Below, piece by piece: positions 50,525 through 61,127 of a stretch of DNA of 64,000 nt. This stretch comes from Streptomyces sp. F63 (lineage in GTDB: Bacteria > Actinomycetota > Actinomycetes > Streptomycetales > Streptomycetaceae). Each line of letters starts with the position of its first letter. Position 1 is the first letter of the stretch. The notes below the pieces were generated by a model, which worked only from the letters and a program-made list of their open reading frames with translations, ran no database searches and was not told the origin of the DNA. A program made the position numbers and the translations under genes. Location of the stretch: positions 1 through 64,000 of the forward strand of contig NZ_JAGPXX010000024.1 of assembly GCF_018070345.1 (NCBI RefSeq), in the 5' to 3' direction.

Positions 50525-52186
50525 CTAGCGGCCGCGCAGGGTGCGGTAGCGGGAGACGAGGGCGGCCGTGGAGGCGTCCAGGCCGGGCACGTCGGCCCCC
50601 TCGGTGAGCGCGGGCTCGATCCGCTTGGCCAGCACCTTGCCCAGCTCGACGCCCCACTGGTCGAAGGAGTCGATGTTCCAGACGGCGCCCTGCACGAAGA
50701 CCTTGTGCTCGTAGAGCGCGACCAGCTGGCCGAGGACCGAGGGGTTCAGCTCGGGGGCCAGGATGGTGGTCGTGGGGTGGTTGCCGTGGAAGGTGCGGTG
50801 CGGCACCTGCCCGGCCGGTACCCCCTCCGCCTCGACCTCCTCCGCCGTCTTGCCGAAGGCGAGCGCCTGGCCCTGCGCGAAGAGATTGGCCATCAGCAGG
50901 TCGTGCTGGGCCGCCAGCCGGTCGTCGAGCTCGCCGGCCGGGCGGGCGAAGCCGAGGAGGTCGGCCGGGATCATCTTGGTGCCCTGGTGCAGCAACTGGT
51001 AGTACGCGTGCTGCCCGTTGGTGCCGGGTGTGCCCCAGACGACCGGCCCCGTCTGCCAGCTCACCCGGCGGCCCTCGCGGTCCACCGACTTGCCGTTGGA
51101 CTCCATGTCGAGCTGCTGGAGGTACGCGGTGAACCGGGAGAGGTAATGGCTGTACGGGAGCACGGCATGCGACTGGGCGTCGTGGAAGTTGCCGTACCAG
51201 ATGCCCAGCAGGCCGAGCAGCAGCGGGGCGTTCTCCTCCGGCGGTGCGCAGCGGAAGTGCTCGTCCATGAGATGGAAACCGGCCAGCATCTCGCGGAAGT
51301 GGTCCGGGCCGATGGCGATCATCAGGGACAGCCCGATGGCCGAGTCGTAGGAGTACCGGCCGCCGACCCAGTCCCAGAACTCGAACATGTTGGCCGTGTC
51401 GATGCCGAACTTCGCGACCTCCGGGGCGTTGGTCGAGACCGCCACGAAATGCCGGGCCACCGCCGCCTCGTCGCCGCCGAGTCCGTCCAGCAGCCAGCTG
51501 CGGGCGCTGGTGGCGTTGGTGATGGTCTCGATGGTGGTGAAGGTCTTGGAGGAGATGACGAACAGCGTCGTCTCCGGGTCCAGGCCGCGCAGGGCCTCGT
51601 GCAGATCCGCGCCGTCGATGTTGGAGACGAAACGGAACGTCAGCTCCCGTGCGGTGTACGGCCGCAGCACCTCGTAGGCCATGGCCGGCCCGAGGTCGGA
51701 GCCGCCGATGCCGATGTTGACGACGGCCCGGATCGGCTTGCCGGTGTGGCCCCTCCACTGGCCCGCGCGGACCTTGTTGGCGAAGACGCACATCTTGCCC
51801 AGCACGGAATGGACGGCGGGGACCACGTTCTCCCCGTCCACCTCGATCACGGCGTCGTGCGGGGCGCGCAGCGCGGTGTGGAGCACCGCCCGGCCCTCGG
51901 TGTTGTTGATCTTCTCGCCGCGGAACATCGCGTCCCGCAGACCGGCGACCCCGGTCGCCGCGGCGAGATCGCGCAGCAGAGCGAGCGTCTCGTCGGTCAC
52001 CAGGTGCTTGGAGTAGTCCAGATGGAGGTCACCGGCCTGGAGGGAGTAGCGTCCGGCACGCTCCGGGTCGCTCGCGAAGAGCTCCCGCAACCCCACCTCC
52101 CCCAGTTTCTCCCGGTGCTGAGCCAACGCGGTCCACTCCGGCATGCGGTCCAGCCTGCCGCGGCCTTCTGCGTTCATCTCGGACAT
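50525..52186 (-). CDS. pgi: glucose-6-phosphate isomerase
   Basis: A 553-residue isomerase of glucose-6-phosphate and fructose-6-phosphate. Signatures are GIGGSDLGP, FVISSKTFTTIET, the catalytic region GGRYSYDSAIGLS and the C-terminal SFDQWGVELGK. The length matches the long bacterial/eukaryotic type. The ATG at 52186 has GAAGAAG with a 7-nt spacer; another ATG lies three codons in. It is opposite the pentose phosphate operon and downstream of an MFS gene with 51 nt between. Confidence 0.95.
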   Translation of the reverse strand: MSEMNAEGRGRLDRMPEWTALAQHREKLGEVGLRELFASDPERAGRYSLQAGDLHLDYSKHLVTDETLALLRDLAAATGVAGLRDAMFRGEKINNTEGRAVLHTALRAPHDAVIEVDGENVVPAVHSVLGKMCVFANKVRAGQWRGHTGKPIRAVVNIGIGGSDLGPAMAYEVLRPYTARELTFRFVSNIDGADLHEALRGLDPETTLFVISSKTFTTIETITNATSARSWLLDGLGGDEAAVARHFVAVSTNAPEVAKFGIDTANMFEFWDWVGGRYSYDSAIGLSLMIAIGPDHFREMLAGFHLMDEHFRCAPPEENAPLLLGLLGIWYGNFHDAQSHAVLPYSHYLSRFTAYLQQLDMESNGKSVDREGRRVSWQTGPVVWGTPGTNGQHAYYQLLHQGTKMIPADLLGFARPAGELDDRLAAQHDLLMANLFAQGQALAFGKTAEEVEAEGVPAGQVPHRTFHGNHPTTTILAPELNPSVLGQLVALYEHKVFVQGAVWNIDSFDQWGVELGKVLAKRIEPALTEGADVPGLDASTAALVSRYRTLRGR

Positions 52187-52237
52187 CGACCCACTTCTTC
52201 TCGTACGAGCCCCCACTGCGTCTTCCAACCTAAGGGA

Positions 52238-53617
52238 TCACACCGCGGCAGGAGGTGTCTCCCCGCTGCCCGGGGCGCGGAGCGCCGGCAGCAACGCCAG
52301 TACACCGAGCGCGAAGAGACCGGCGGTCAGCAGCGCGGGAGCGTTGAGGCCCCAGAAGGCGGCAGCCGCGCCGCCCAGCACGGCCCCGAGCGGGGCACCG
52401 CCGGTGGACAGGGTGCGGCTCCCGGCACTCACCCGCCCGAGCATCCCGGACGGGCTGCGCTGCTGCAGCATCGTCACCTCGGTGACGTTCCAGATCATGC
52501 CGATGACCCCGAAGACCCCCAGAGCGGCCAGGGCGGCGGGCAGACTGCGCACCGAACCGAGCACGGCCAGACAGCCGGTCTGCAGGACGAGACCCAGGAC
52601 CAGGGCGCGGGCCTGCCCGATACGGCGGGTGGCCCGGCCGGCGACCAGGCCGCCCACGACGCTCCCGGCGCCGTAGGCCGTGAGGATGGCGGCATAGCCG
52701 GCCTCGCCCGCGTCCAGCCAGCCGGTCACATGGAGCACCAGCGTCGCGATCAGGGCCCCCATGCCCACGCTGGACAGCGCGTTGGCAAGGCACAGCGACC
52801 GCAGCACCCGGTCCCGCCACAGGACCCGCACACCCTCCGCGATGTCCCGGCGGAGGGTCCGCCCCCGGGATCGCGGCTTCCGTTCGGGCGCGCTGCCCCG
52901 GACGGAGGCGACGAGAGCCGCCGCCACCAGATACGTCGCGGCGTCGGCGGCGTAGGGCACGGCGGCGCCCAGGGCGAGCGCCGCCGGGACCAGCGGCGCG
53001 GCGACGAACGACCCCGCGATCTGCTGGCCGGTCATCAGCCGGGCGTTCGCCGAGGAGAGCGCGGAACCGGGGACGACGGAGGGCAGCAGGGCCGTGGCGG
53101 CGTTGTCGAAGACGGTCTGGAGGGTGGTGAGGGCGAAGGCCAGCGCGATCAGCAGGGCGATCGTCGCGAGACCGAGGGCCACGGCCACCGCGAAGGCCGC
53201 CATCAGCGCGCCCCGGAGCACGTCCACGGACCACATGGCGCGGCGCTGGTCCACCCGGTCGGCCACGGCCCCGCCGATCAGCCCGAAGAGGAGCCACGGA
53301 AGGAACCCCGCGGCGGTCACCAGGGAGACCGGCAGCGGGTCGTCCGTGAGCCGCACCGCGAGCAGCGGCAGCGCCGCCCCGCGCAGGGCGTCACCGAAGC
53401 GGGACAGGACGGCGGCCGTCCACAGCCTCCCGTAACCGCCCCGCCAGGCGGGCACCGCCGGGGCGGGCCCCGCCGCCCCGGTCGTCACGGCTCCGGCCCC
53501 CGCGGCCGTGCCCGCGTCCGTGCCCTCGTCCGTGCCCTGTGGTGCGCCCTCGCCGGGGGCCGTGTCCGAGCCCCGGCCCGCGCCCCGGTCGGTGTTCGTG
53601 CCCGTGTGCGCCGTCAT
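52238..53617 (-). CDS. MFS transporter
   Basis: A 459-residue major facilitator protein of the multidrug/macrolide-efflux-like subgroup, with about 12 hydrophobic segments. The motif-A region reads GGAVADRVDQRR, and a second loop reads GRATRRIGQAR. The first 55 residues are a Gly/Ala/Thr/Asp-rich tail that is probably disordered. The ATG at 53617 has only a weak ribosome-binding site. The substrate is unknown. It lies between the rbpA-like gene and pgi on the same strand. Confidence 0.88.
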   Translation of the reverse strand: MTAHTGTNTDRGAGRGSDTAPGEGAPQGTDEGTDAGTAAGAGAVTTGAAGPAPAVPAWRGGYGRLWTAAVLSRFGDALRGAALPLLAVRLTDDPLPVSLVTAAGFLPWLLFGLIGGAVADRVDQRRAMWSVDVLRGALMAAFAVAVALGLATIALLIALAFALTTLQTVFDNAATALLPSVVPGSALSSANARLMTGQQIAGSFVAAPLVPAALALGAAVPYAADAATYLVAAALVASVRGSAPERKPRSRGRTLRRDIAEGVRVLWRDRVLRSLCLANALSSVGMGALIATLVLHVTGWLDAGEAGYAAILTAYGAGSVVGGLVAGRATRRIGQARALVLGLVLQTGCLAVLGSVRSLPAALAALGVFGVIGMIWNVTEVTMLQQRSPSGMLGRVSAGSRTLSTGGAPLGAVLGGAAAAFWGLNAPALLTAGLFALGVLALLPALRAPGSGETPPAAV

Positions 53618-53799
53618 CGCACGCCCCGCCGCCCCCCGCCGTCACCGGCTCCGTAGGTGTCTCCCGTACGCCGGAGAACCTATCCGCGGGCACTGACAAC
53701 GGCATCGGGAGCATCCTCGTCCGGGATGCCCGAGGGGCCGGAAGCCCCGGTTCCGGAGGCGTTCGGGAAGTCCCGCGGGCCCGGCCCCGGGCGGGCAGG

Positions 53800-53844
53800 C
53801 CGACGGCCCGGCCGCCAGGGCTCGCCTGGCGGCCGGGCCGTCGG
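53800..53844. terminator. 20-bp perfect hairpin terminator
   Basis: Arms 53800-53819 and 53825-53844 are perfectly complementary over 20 bp around a 5-nt loop GCTCG. It starts 41 bp past the stop of the RbpA-like gene in the direction of transcription. Confidence 0.85.
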
Positions 53845-53885
53845 AAGATCGTGGTGCCGGTGTTCGCGGGCTCTGCGCGAGTCTC

Positions 53886-54221
53886 TCAGATCTCGCCGCG
53901 GAGCTTGGCCAGCGCCTCGGCGAGGATCGCCTCGCCGTCGGCGTCGCTGCGCCGTTCCCGCACATACGCGAGATGGGTCTTGTACGGCTCGGTGCGCGGC
54001 GGGTCCGGTGGGTTCTCCCGGTCCTGACCGGCGGGGAAGCCACAGCGCGGGCAGTCCCAGGTGTCGGGGACCTGCGCGTCGCTGGCGAAGCTCGGCTGCG
54101 TCTCGTGCCCGTTCGAGCACCAGAAGGAGATGCGGAGGCGCGGAGCGGACTCGCCCCGCTCTGCCTCCCCCATCGGCCCCGCGCCGACCCGGCTTCCACG
54201 GATCGCGTTGCCACTTGCCAC
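53886..54221 (-). CDS. RbpA-type RNA polymerase-binding protein
   Basis: A 111-residue protein beginning MASGNAIRGSRVGAGPMGE and ending in a conserved helix LAYVRERRSDADGEAILAEA. Two Cys pairs, FWCSNGHE and WDCPRCG, form a probable zinc ribbon. The layout matches the RbpA fold: a basic N-terminal arm, a zinc ribbon or beta-barrel and a sigma-interacting C-terminal helix. It appears to be a paralogue rather than the classic RbpA that supports HrdB, so I give no symbol. The GTG at 54221 has GGGAG eight nt upstream. It is adjacent to secG. Confidence 0.75.
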   Translation of the reverse strand: MASGNAIRGSRVGAGPMGEAERGESAPRLRISFWCSNGHETQPSFASDAQVPDTWDCPRCGFPAGQDRENPPDPPRTEPYKTHLAYVRERRSDADGEAILAEALAKLRGEI

Positions 54222-54380
54222 GGTCGTAACTCCCTGCGTGATGGTGCTGCGAAGCATCGGTAGGCAGCTCAGCTACCGGGCGCCCCAGTCTATGCAAGGC
54301 CCAACGCGCGTCCAGTGGCCGAGTTGCAGAATCCGCCCCGCGGACGCAAGCCCATGATAGGCCGCGAACACGACGACCCG

Positions 54381-54617
54381 TCAGCTGTCCAGCTTCATCA
54401 GGATGCCCAGCGCGACGATGCAGGCGAACCAGAGAAGCCCGATCACGACGGTGATGCGGTCGAGGTTGCGCTCGGCCACGGAGGACCCGCCGACGGAGGA
54501 CTGCATGCCGCCGCCGAACATGTCGGACAGACCGCCGCCCTTCCCCTTGTGCATGAGCACCAGCATCATCAGCAGACCGCTGAAGATGATCAGGGCGATC
54601 GAGAACCCCATAACCAC
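54381..54617 (-). CDS. secG: preprotein translocase subunit SecG
   Basis: A 78-residue membrane protein of the Sec translocon. It has two membrane segments (FSIALIIFSGLLMMLVLM and ITVVIGLLWFACIVALGIL) joined by the conserved HKGKGGGLSDMFGGG loop. The GTG at 54617 gives the common N-terminus MVMGFS. It lies downstream of tpiA with a 124-nt gap, the usual position in actinobacteria. Confidence 0.94.
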   Translation of the reverse strand: MVMGFSIALIIFSGLLMMLVLMHKGKGGGLSDMFGGGMQSSVGGSSVAERNLDRITVVIGLLWFACIVALGILMKLDS

Positions 54618-54741
54618 GACTGGACCAACTCTCTCGGGCTTGACGGCTGACTGCGGCAGTTCGGGGGCCGGCGGCTGTGCGCCGTCCCGGCCCCCGACAG
54701 AGTACGCCGGACTGTGCTCTCCGGCCTACTTCCCGGTCTGC

Positions 54742-55530
<789 letters not shown>

Positions 55531-55536
55531 GCGGGG

Positions 55537-56739
55537 TCAGTCCTCCAGTGCGGCGAGGCCGGGGAGCGTCTTGCCCTCGAGGTACTCGAGGCTCGCGCCA
55601 CCGCCGGTCGAAATGTGGCCGAAAGCGTTCTCGTCGAAGTCCAGCTGCCGCACGGCGGCGGCGGAGTCGCCACCGCCGACCACGGTGAAGGCCGGGCTGT
55701 CGACGAGAGCCTGGGCGACCGCGCGGGTGCCCTCGGCGTAGTCCGGGTGCTCGAAGACGCCCATCGGGCCGTTCCAGAAGACGGTGGCCGCGTCGGCGAG
55801 CTTCGAGGCGAAGAGCTTACGGGTCTCCGGGCCGATGTCCAGGCCCTGCAGATCGGCGGGGATGGCGTCCGCGGACACCGTGACCGGGTTCGCCGGGGCC
55901 TTCGCGTGCAGGTCCGGGAACTCCGCGGCCGCCAGCACGTCGACGGGCAGCACGAACTCCACGCCCTGCTTCTCCGCCCGCGAGAGGTACTCCCGGACGG
56001 CGGGGATCTGGTCCTCCTGGAGCAGCGAGCCGCCGACCTCGTGCCCCTGGGCCTTGAGGAAGGTGTACGCCATGCCGCCGCCGATCAGGATGCGGTCGGC
56101 CTTGCCCAGCAGGTGGTCGATCACGCCGAGCTTGTCGGAGACCTTGGCGCCGCCGAGCACGACGGCGTACGGCCGCCCGACGTCCTCGGTGAGCTTCTTC
56201 AGGACGCCGACCTCGGTGGCGATGAGGCCGCCCGCGGCGTGCGGGAGACGCGCCGGGAGATCGTAGACGGAGGCGTGCTTGCGGTGCACCGCGCCGAAGC
56301 CGTCACCGACATAGAGGTCGGCGAGGGCGGCCAGCCGGTCGGCGAAGGCGCCGCGCTCGGCGTCGTCCTTGCTGGTCTCCCCCGGGTTGAAGCGCAGGTT
56401 CTCCAGGACGGCGACCTGGCCGCCGGCGAGGCCCTCCACGGTGGAGCGGGCACGGTCGTCCACGGTGTCGGCCGCGAACGCCACGTCCCGGCCCAGCAGT
56501 TCACCGAGGCGCGCGGCCGCGGGAGCGAGGGAGAACTTCGGGTCCGGGGCACCCTTGGGGCGGCCCAGATGCGAGGCGACGATCACCTTGGCGCCCGCGT
56601 CGGCGAGCCGGGCGATCGTCGGGAGGACGGCGCGGATGCGGCCGTCGTCGGTGATGGTGGTGCCGTCGAGCGGCACGTTGAGGTCGGCGCGGACGAAGAC
56701 CCGCTTGCCCGCCACCTGGACGTCGTCGATCGTCTTCAT
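55537..56739 (-). CDS. pgk: phosphoglycerate kinase
   Basis: A 400-residue glycolytic kinase that makes ATP from 1,3-bisphosphoglycerate. VFVRADLNVPLD marks the substrate domain, followed by SHLGRPKG and ENLRFNPGE. VVLGGAKVSDK and the C-terminal GGGDSAAAV mark the nucleotide domain. The ATG at 56739 has AAGGAG with a 7-nt spacer, directly preceded by a GTTCAC-type tandem repeat in the leader. It is followed by tpiA. Confidence 0.96.
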   Translation of the reverse strand: MKTIDDVQVAGKRVFVRADLNVPLDGTTITDDGRIRAVLPTIARLADAGAKVIVASHLGRPKGAPDPKFSLAPAAARLGELLGRDVAFAADTVDDRARSTVEGLAGGQVAVLENLRFNPGETSKDDAERGAFADRLAALADLYVGDGFGAVHRKHASVYDLPARLPHAAGGLIATEVGVLKKLTEDVGRPYAVVLGGAKVSDKLGVIDHLLGKADRILIGGGMAYTFLKAQGHEVGGSLLQEDQIPAVREYLSRAEKQGVEFVLPVDVLAAAEFPDLHAKAPANPVTVSADAIPADLQGLDIGPETRKLFASKLADAATVFWNGPMGVFEHPDYAEGTRAVAQALVDSPAFTVVGGGDSAAAVRQLDFDENAFGHISTGGGASLEYLEGKTLPGLAALED

Positions 56740-56752
56740 GAGGGGACTCCTT

Positions 56753-56785
56753 GTGAACCGGTGAACCGGTGAACCCGGTGAGCCG
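56753..56785. repeat. tandem GTGAACCG repeats in the pgk leader
   Basis: Four near-identical units GTGAACCG, GTGAACCG, GTGAACCCG and GTGAGCCG run from 56753 to 56785. On the minus strand, which is the mRNA sense, they read as GGTTCAC units spaced 8-9 nt, just before the pgk ribosome-binding site. Confidence 0.8.
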
Positions 56786-56797
56786 GGGTGCCTGATC

Positions 56798-56840
56798 AGG
56801 CAGCAGGGCCCGCGCGTTGCGGCCGCGGGCCCTGCTGCCT
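56798..56840. terminator. 17-bp perfect hairpin terminator after gap
   Basis: Arms 56798-56814 and 56824-56840 pair perfectly over 17 bp around a 9-nt loop. It lies 28 bp past the gap stop in the direction of transcription and separates gap from pgk. Confidence 0.82.
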
Positions 56841-56868
56841 CATGTCGAGCTGTCCGGTGCGGCGGTGG

Positions 56869-57873
<1,005 letters not shown>

Positions 57874-58020
57874 GAACCGATCTCCTCGTTGGTACGCCGG
57901 CTGCGACACCGGCGAGCTGTATGGGATTCCCCGACCACCACCGACCCTACCCCTAAGAGAGGACGTTCGTGACATTGGCGCCGCTCCCCCGGCCCGGTCC
58001 CGCCATGCGGACAGCAGGCC

Positions 58021-58053
58021 GCCCGGCGCCCGCCCGGAGCGGGCCGGCCGGGC
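58021..58053. terminator. bulged hairpin after whiA
   Basis: An inner 6-bp stem (GCCCGC/GCGGGC) and an outer 7-bp stem (GCCCGGC at 58021-58027 with 58047-58053) are separated by a 2-nt bulge on the right arm. It lies 63-95 bp past the whiA stop. Confidence 0.55.
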
Positions 58054-58115
58054 GTCCGGCAGGGGCCTCTCCCCGCTCGCGGACAGCCTTCCGGACGCGC
58101 GGAAATGACGGGACG

Positions 58116-59126
58116 TCAGTGCAGTTGGCCGGCCATCTCACCGGTGAAGTCCTCGGCCATCTCCTCCGTGAGACCGGCCTCGGTACCGGGAATGCCCAGG
58201 TCCTGGGCGCGCTTGTCGGCCATCGCCAGCAGCCGCCGGATGCGGCCCGCCACGGCGTCCTTGGTCAGCGGCGGATCGGCGAGCGCCCCCAACTCCTCCA
58301 GGGACGCCTGCTTGTGTTCCATGCGGAGCCGGCCGGCCGCCGCGAGGTGTTCCGGCACGTCCTCGCCGAGGATCTCCAGCGCCCGCTGGACCCGGGCGCC
58401 GGCCGCGACGGCGGCGCGCGCCGAGCGGCGCAGATTGGCGTCGTCGAAGTTGGCGAGCCGGTTGGCGGTGGCCCGGACCTCGCGGCGCATCCGCCGCTCC
58501 TCCCAGGCCAGTACGGACTCGTGCGCCCCGAGCCGGGTCAGCAGCGCGCCGATCGCGTCACCGTCACGGACGACCACCCGGTCAACACCGCGCACTTCGC
58601 GGGCCTTGGCGCCGATGCCCAGCCGGCGGGCAGCGCCGACCAGGGCGAGCGCGGCCTCGGGGCCGGGGCAGGTGACTTCGAGGGAGGAGGAGCGGCCGGG
58701 CTCGGTGAGCGAGCCGTGCGCCAGGAAGGCGCCGCGCCACGCGGCCTCGGCGTCGCAGGTGGCACCGGAGACCACCTGCGGGGGAAGCCCGCGGACCGGG
58801 CGGCCGCGGCCGTCCACCAGCCCGGTCTGACGGGCGAGTTGGTCGCCGCCGGCCACCACCCGGACCACGAAGCGGCTGCCGCGCCGCAGCCCGCCGGGGG
58901 CCATCACCACCAGATCGGAGGCGTGCCCGAAGATCTCCAGGATGTCCTTGCGGAGCCTGCGCGCCGCGATCCCCGTGTCCAGCTCCGCCTCGATCACGAT
59001 CCGGCCGCTGACGAGGTGCAGGCCGCCCGCGAACCGCAGGATCGACGAGACCTCCGACTTCCGGCAGCAGGTCCGGGTGACGGGGAGCCGGGAGATTTCA
59101 TCCTTCACCGCTGCCGTCATCGCCAT
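58116..59126 (-). CDS. whiA: sporulation regulator WhiA
   Basis: A 336-residue DNA-binding protein needed with WhiB for sporulation septation in Streptomyces. The N-terminal LAGLIDADG-like domain has MTAAVKDEISRLPVTRTCCRKSE and FLAHGSLTEPGRS. The C-terminal helix-turn-helix region has ASLEELGALADPPLTKDAVAGRIRRL. The ATG at 59126 has AAGGA with a 7-nt spacer and overlaps yvcK by 10 bases; a second ATG two codons in overlaps by four. It is the last gene of the uvrC operon. Confidence 0.96.
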   Translation of the reverse strand: MAMTAAVKDEISRLPVTRTCCRKSEVSSILRFAGGLHLVSGRIVIEAELDTGIAARRLRKDILEIFGHASDLVVMAPGGLRRGSRFVVRVVAGGDQLARQTGLVDGRGRPVRGLPPQVVSGATCDAEAAWRGAFLAHGSLTEPGRSSSLEVTCPGPEAALALVGAARRLGIGAKAREVRGVDRVVVRDGDAIGALLTRLGAHESVLAWEERRMRREVRATANRLANFDDANLRRSARAAVAAGARVQRALEILGEDVPEHLAAAGRLRMEHKQASLEELGALADPPLTKDAVAGRIRRLLAMADKRAQDLGIPGTEAGLTEEMAEDFTGEMAGQLH

Positions 59127-60199
59127 GGGCCGATCCTTCCATGCATCCTGAAAATCCGGTCGTACGCGGCGGCCAGCAGCTCGGGGTCGTGCCGGGCCGA
59201 GCCGTCCGGCGCGGCCACCGGTGCCAGTTCGACCGTGCCGCCGAGCCGCTCGGCGGCTTCGGTGAGACGTTCCCGGTCGGGCACGGCGGCCTCGTCGGCC
59301 AGCACCACGTCGAAGGCGAGTTTAGGTGCGTGTCGGGCCAAAACCTCCAAATGACGCTGCGGGGAGAAGCCGTCGGTTTCACCGGGCTGCGGCGCGAGGT
59401 TCAGCGAGAGCACGCGGCGGGCCTTGGTCTCCGTCAGCGCGTCGCGCAGCTCCGGGACCAGGAGATGCGGGATCACGGAGGAGAACCACGACCCCGGGCC
59501 GAGCACCACCCAGTCGGCGTCGAGCACGGCCTCCACCGTCTCCGGCACCGCCGGCGGGTCGGCCGGGACGAGGTGCACGGACTGCACCTCACCGCGGGTG
59601 AGCGCGACGGTGGCCTGGCCGCGGACGGTGTCCACGTCCTCCGGGCGGGCCGGGTCGTGGCCCCGGACCAGGGCCTCCAGCTCCAGCGGGACCGCCGACA
59701 TGGGCAGCACCCGGCCGTGCGCCCCGAGCAGCCGGCCCACCCACTCCAGGGCCTGGACGTGGTCGCCGAGCTGCTCCCAGAGGGCGACGATCAGCAGATT
59801 GCCCACGGCGTGGCCCTGGAGGTCCCCCTCGCCCGCGAAGCGGTGCTGGACGACGCGGGCCCAGGTCTGGCCCCACTCGTCGTCCCCGCAGAGCGCCGCG
59901 AGGGCCTTGCGCAGATCGCCCGGTGGCAGCACGCCGAGTTCGTCGCGGAGCCGGCCGCTGGAGCCGCCGTCGTCGGCGACGGTGACGACGGCCGTGAGGT
60001 CGCCGGTGATCCGGCGGAGGGCGGCGAGTGAGGCGGACAGGCCGTGCCCGCCGCCGAGCGCCACGACCTTGGGGTTCGTCCCCCGCCGCCGCACGGTGTG
60101 GCCGGCGCGGGCGGCGGTGTGGCCGGTGCGCGCCGGCATCAGCCGCCGGACCCGTCCGCTCAGCCGGGAACCGGGGTCGGGCTGCCGCGGGCTCCTCAC
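59117..60199 (-). CDS. yvcK: YvcK/CofD-like gluconeogenesis factor
   Basis: A 360-residue member of the YvcK family, which in other Gram-positives supports growth on gluconeogenic carbon and cell-wall synthesis and binds UDP-sugars. The core begins KVVALGGGHGLSASL and continues VTVADDGGSSGRLRDELG, GNLLIVALWEQ and VLGPGSWFSSVIPHL. The N-terminal 40 residues are basic and variable. The GTG at 60199 overlaps the rapZ stop (GTGA), which I prefer over an internal ATG. It is coupled to whiA downstream. Confidence 0.93.
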   Translation of the reverse strand: MRSPRQPDPGSRLSGRVRRLMPARTGHTAARAGHTVRRRGTNPKVVALGGGHGLSASLAALRRITGDLTAVVTVADDGGSSGRLRDELGVLPPGDLRKALAALCGDDEWGQTWARVVQHRFAGEGDLQGHAVGNLLIVALWEQLGDHVQALEWVGRLLGAHGRVLPMSAVPLELEALVRGHDPARPEDVDTVRGQATVALTRGEVQSVHLVPADPPAVPETVEAVLDADWVVLGPGSWFSSVIPHLLVPELRDALTETKARRVLSLNLAPQPGETDGFSPQRHLEVLARHAPKLAFDVVLADEAAVPDRERLTEAAERLGGTVELAPVAAPDGSARHDPELLAAAYDRIFRMHGRIGPWR

Positions 60200-61125
60200 T
60201 CGCGCCCCATGTCCCGGTGGACCACCACGGTCTCCACGCCCTCGGCGGCCAGGCGGGCGGCGAGCTTCTCGGACATCGCGACACTGCGGTGCTTGCCGCC
60301 CGTGCAGCCGACGGCGACGGTCACATAGCGCTTGCCCTCGCGGCGGTAGCCGGCGGCGATGAGCTGGAGCAGCTCGGTGTAGCGGTCGAGGAACTCCTTG
60401 GCACCGGGCTGGTTGAAGACGTAGCCGGACACCTCCTCGTTGAGTCCCGTGAAGGGGCGGAGCTCCGGGACCCAGTGCGGATTGGGCAGGAAGCGGCAGT
60501 CGACGACGAGGTCGGCGTCGACCGGGAGGCCGTACTTGTAGCCGAAGGACATGACCGTGGCGCGCAGCTCGGGCTCCTCGTCGCCGGCGAACTGGGCGTC
60601 CATCTTGGCGCGCAGTTCGTGGACGTTGAGGCTGGAGGTGTCGATGACCAGGTCCGCGTCGCCCCGGAGCTCGCGCAGCAGGTCGCGCTCGGCGGCGATG
60701 CCGTCGACGATCCGCCCGGGGCCCTGCAGCGGATGCGGCCGGCGGACGGATTCGAAGCGCCGCACGAGGGCGTCGTCGGACGCCTCCAGGAAGATCACCC
60801 GGCGCTTGACGTTCTTGGCGGCCAGGTCCGCGAGCGACTGGCGGAGGCTGTCGAAGAAGCCGCGGCCCCGGACGTCGACGACGACCGCGATCCGGGCCAC
60901 GTTCCCCTGCGAGCGCGCGCCCAGGTCCACCATGGTGGGGATCAGCGCCGGGGGGAGGTTGTCCACCACGAACCAGCCGAGGTCCTCCAGGCACTTCGCC
61001 GCGGTGCTGCGGCCGGCCCCGGACATGCCGGAGATGATGACCAGCTCGGGGATGGCGGCCGCGTCGGCCGCGTCCGCCGTGGTGCCCGTACTCACCTGAG
61101 CTTCTTCTCCCTCGTGTCCGTTCAT
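60196..61125 (-). CDS. rapZ: RNase adapter RapZ / nucleotide-binding protein
   Basis: A 309-residue P-loop protein. Walker A is GMSGAGRSTA, with a Walker B-like VDVRGRGFF. The C-terminal part has VGCTGGKHRSVA and ends VVHRDMGRE. In E. coli RapZ controls glucosamine-6-phosphate synthase through small RNAs; the actinobacterial role is less clear. The ATG at 61125 is eight nt after GGGGG and two nt past the uvrC stop; a GTG at 61131 overlapping that stop is an alternative. Confidence 0.94.
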   Translation of the reverse strand: MNGHEGEEAQVSTGTTADAADAAAIPELVIISGMSGAGRSTAAKCLEDLGWFVVDNLPPALIPTMVDLGARSQGNVARIAVVVDVRGRGFFDSLRQSLADLAAKNVKRRVIFLEASDDALVRRFESVRRPHPLQGPGRIVDGIAAERDLLRELRGDADLVIDTSSLNVHELRAKMDAQFAGDEEPELRATVMSFGYKYGLPVDADLVVDCRFLPNPHWVPELRPFTGLNEEVSGYVFNQPGAKEFLDRYTELLQLIAAGYRREGKRYVTVAVGCTGGKHRSVAMSEKLAARLAAEGVETVVVHRDMGRE

Positions 61126-61127
61126 GC

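Noticed and set aside
56753..56785. PHO box in front of pgk
   Set aside because: The GTTCAC units are 8-9 nt apart rather than 11, and lie inside the leader rather than the promoter; kept only as a repeat.
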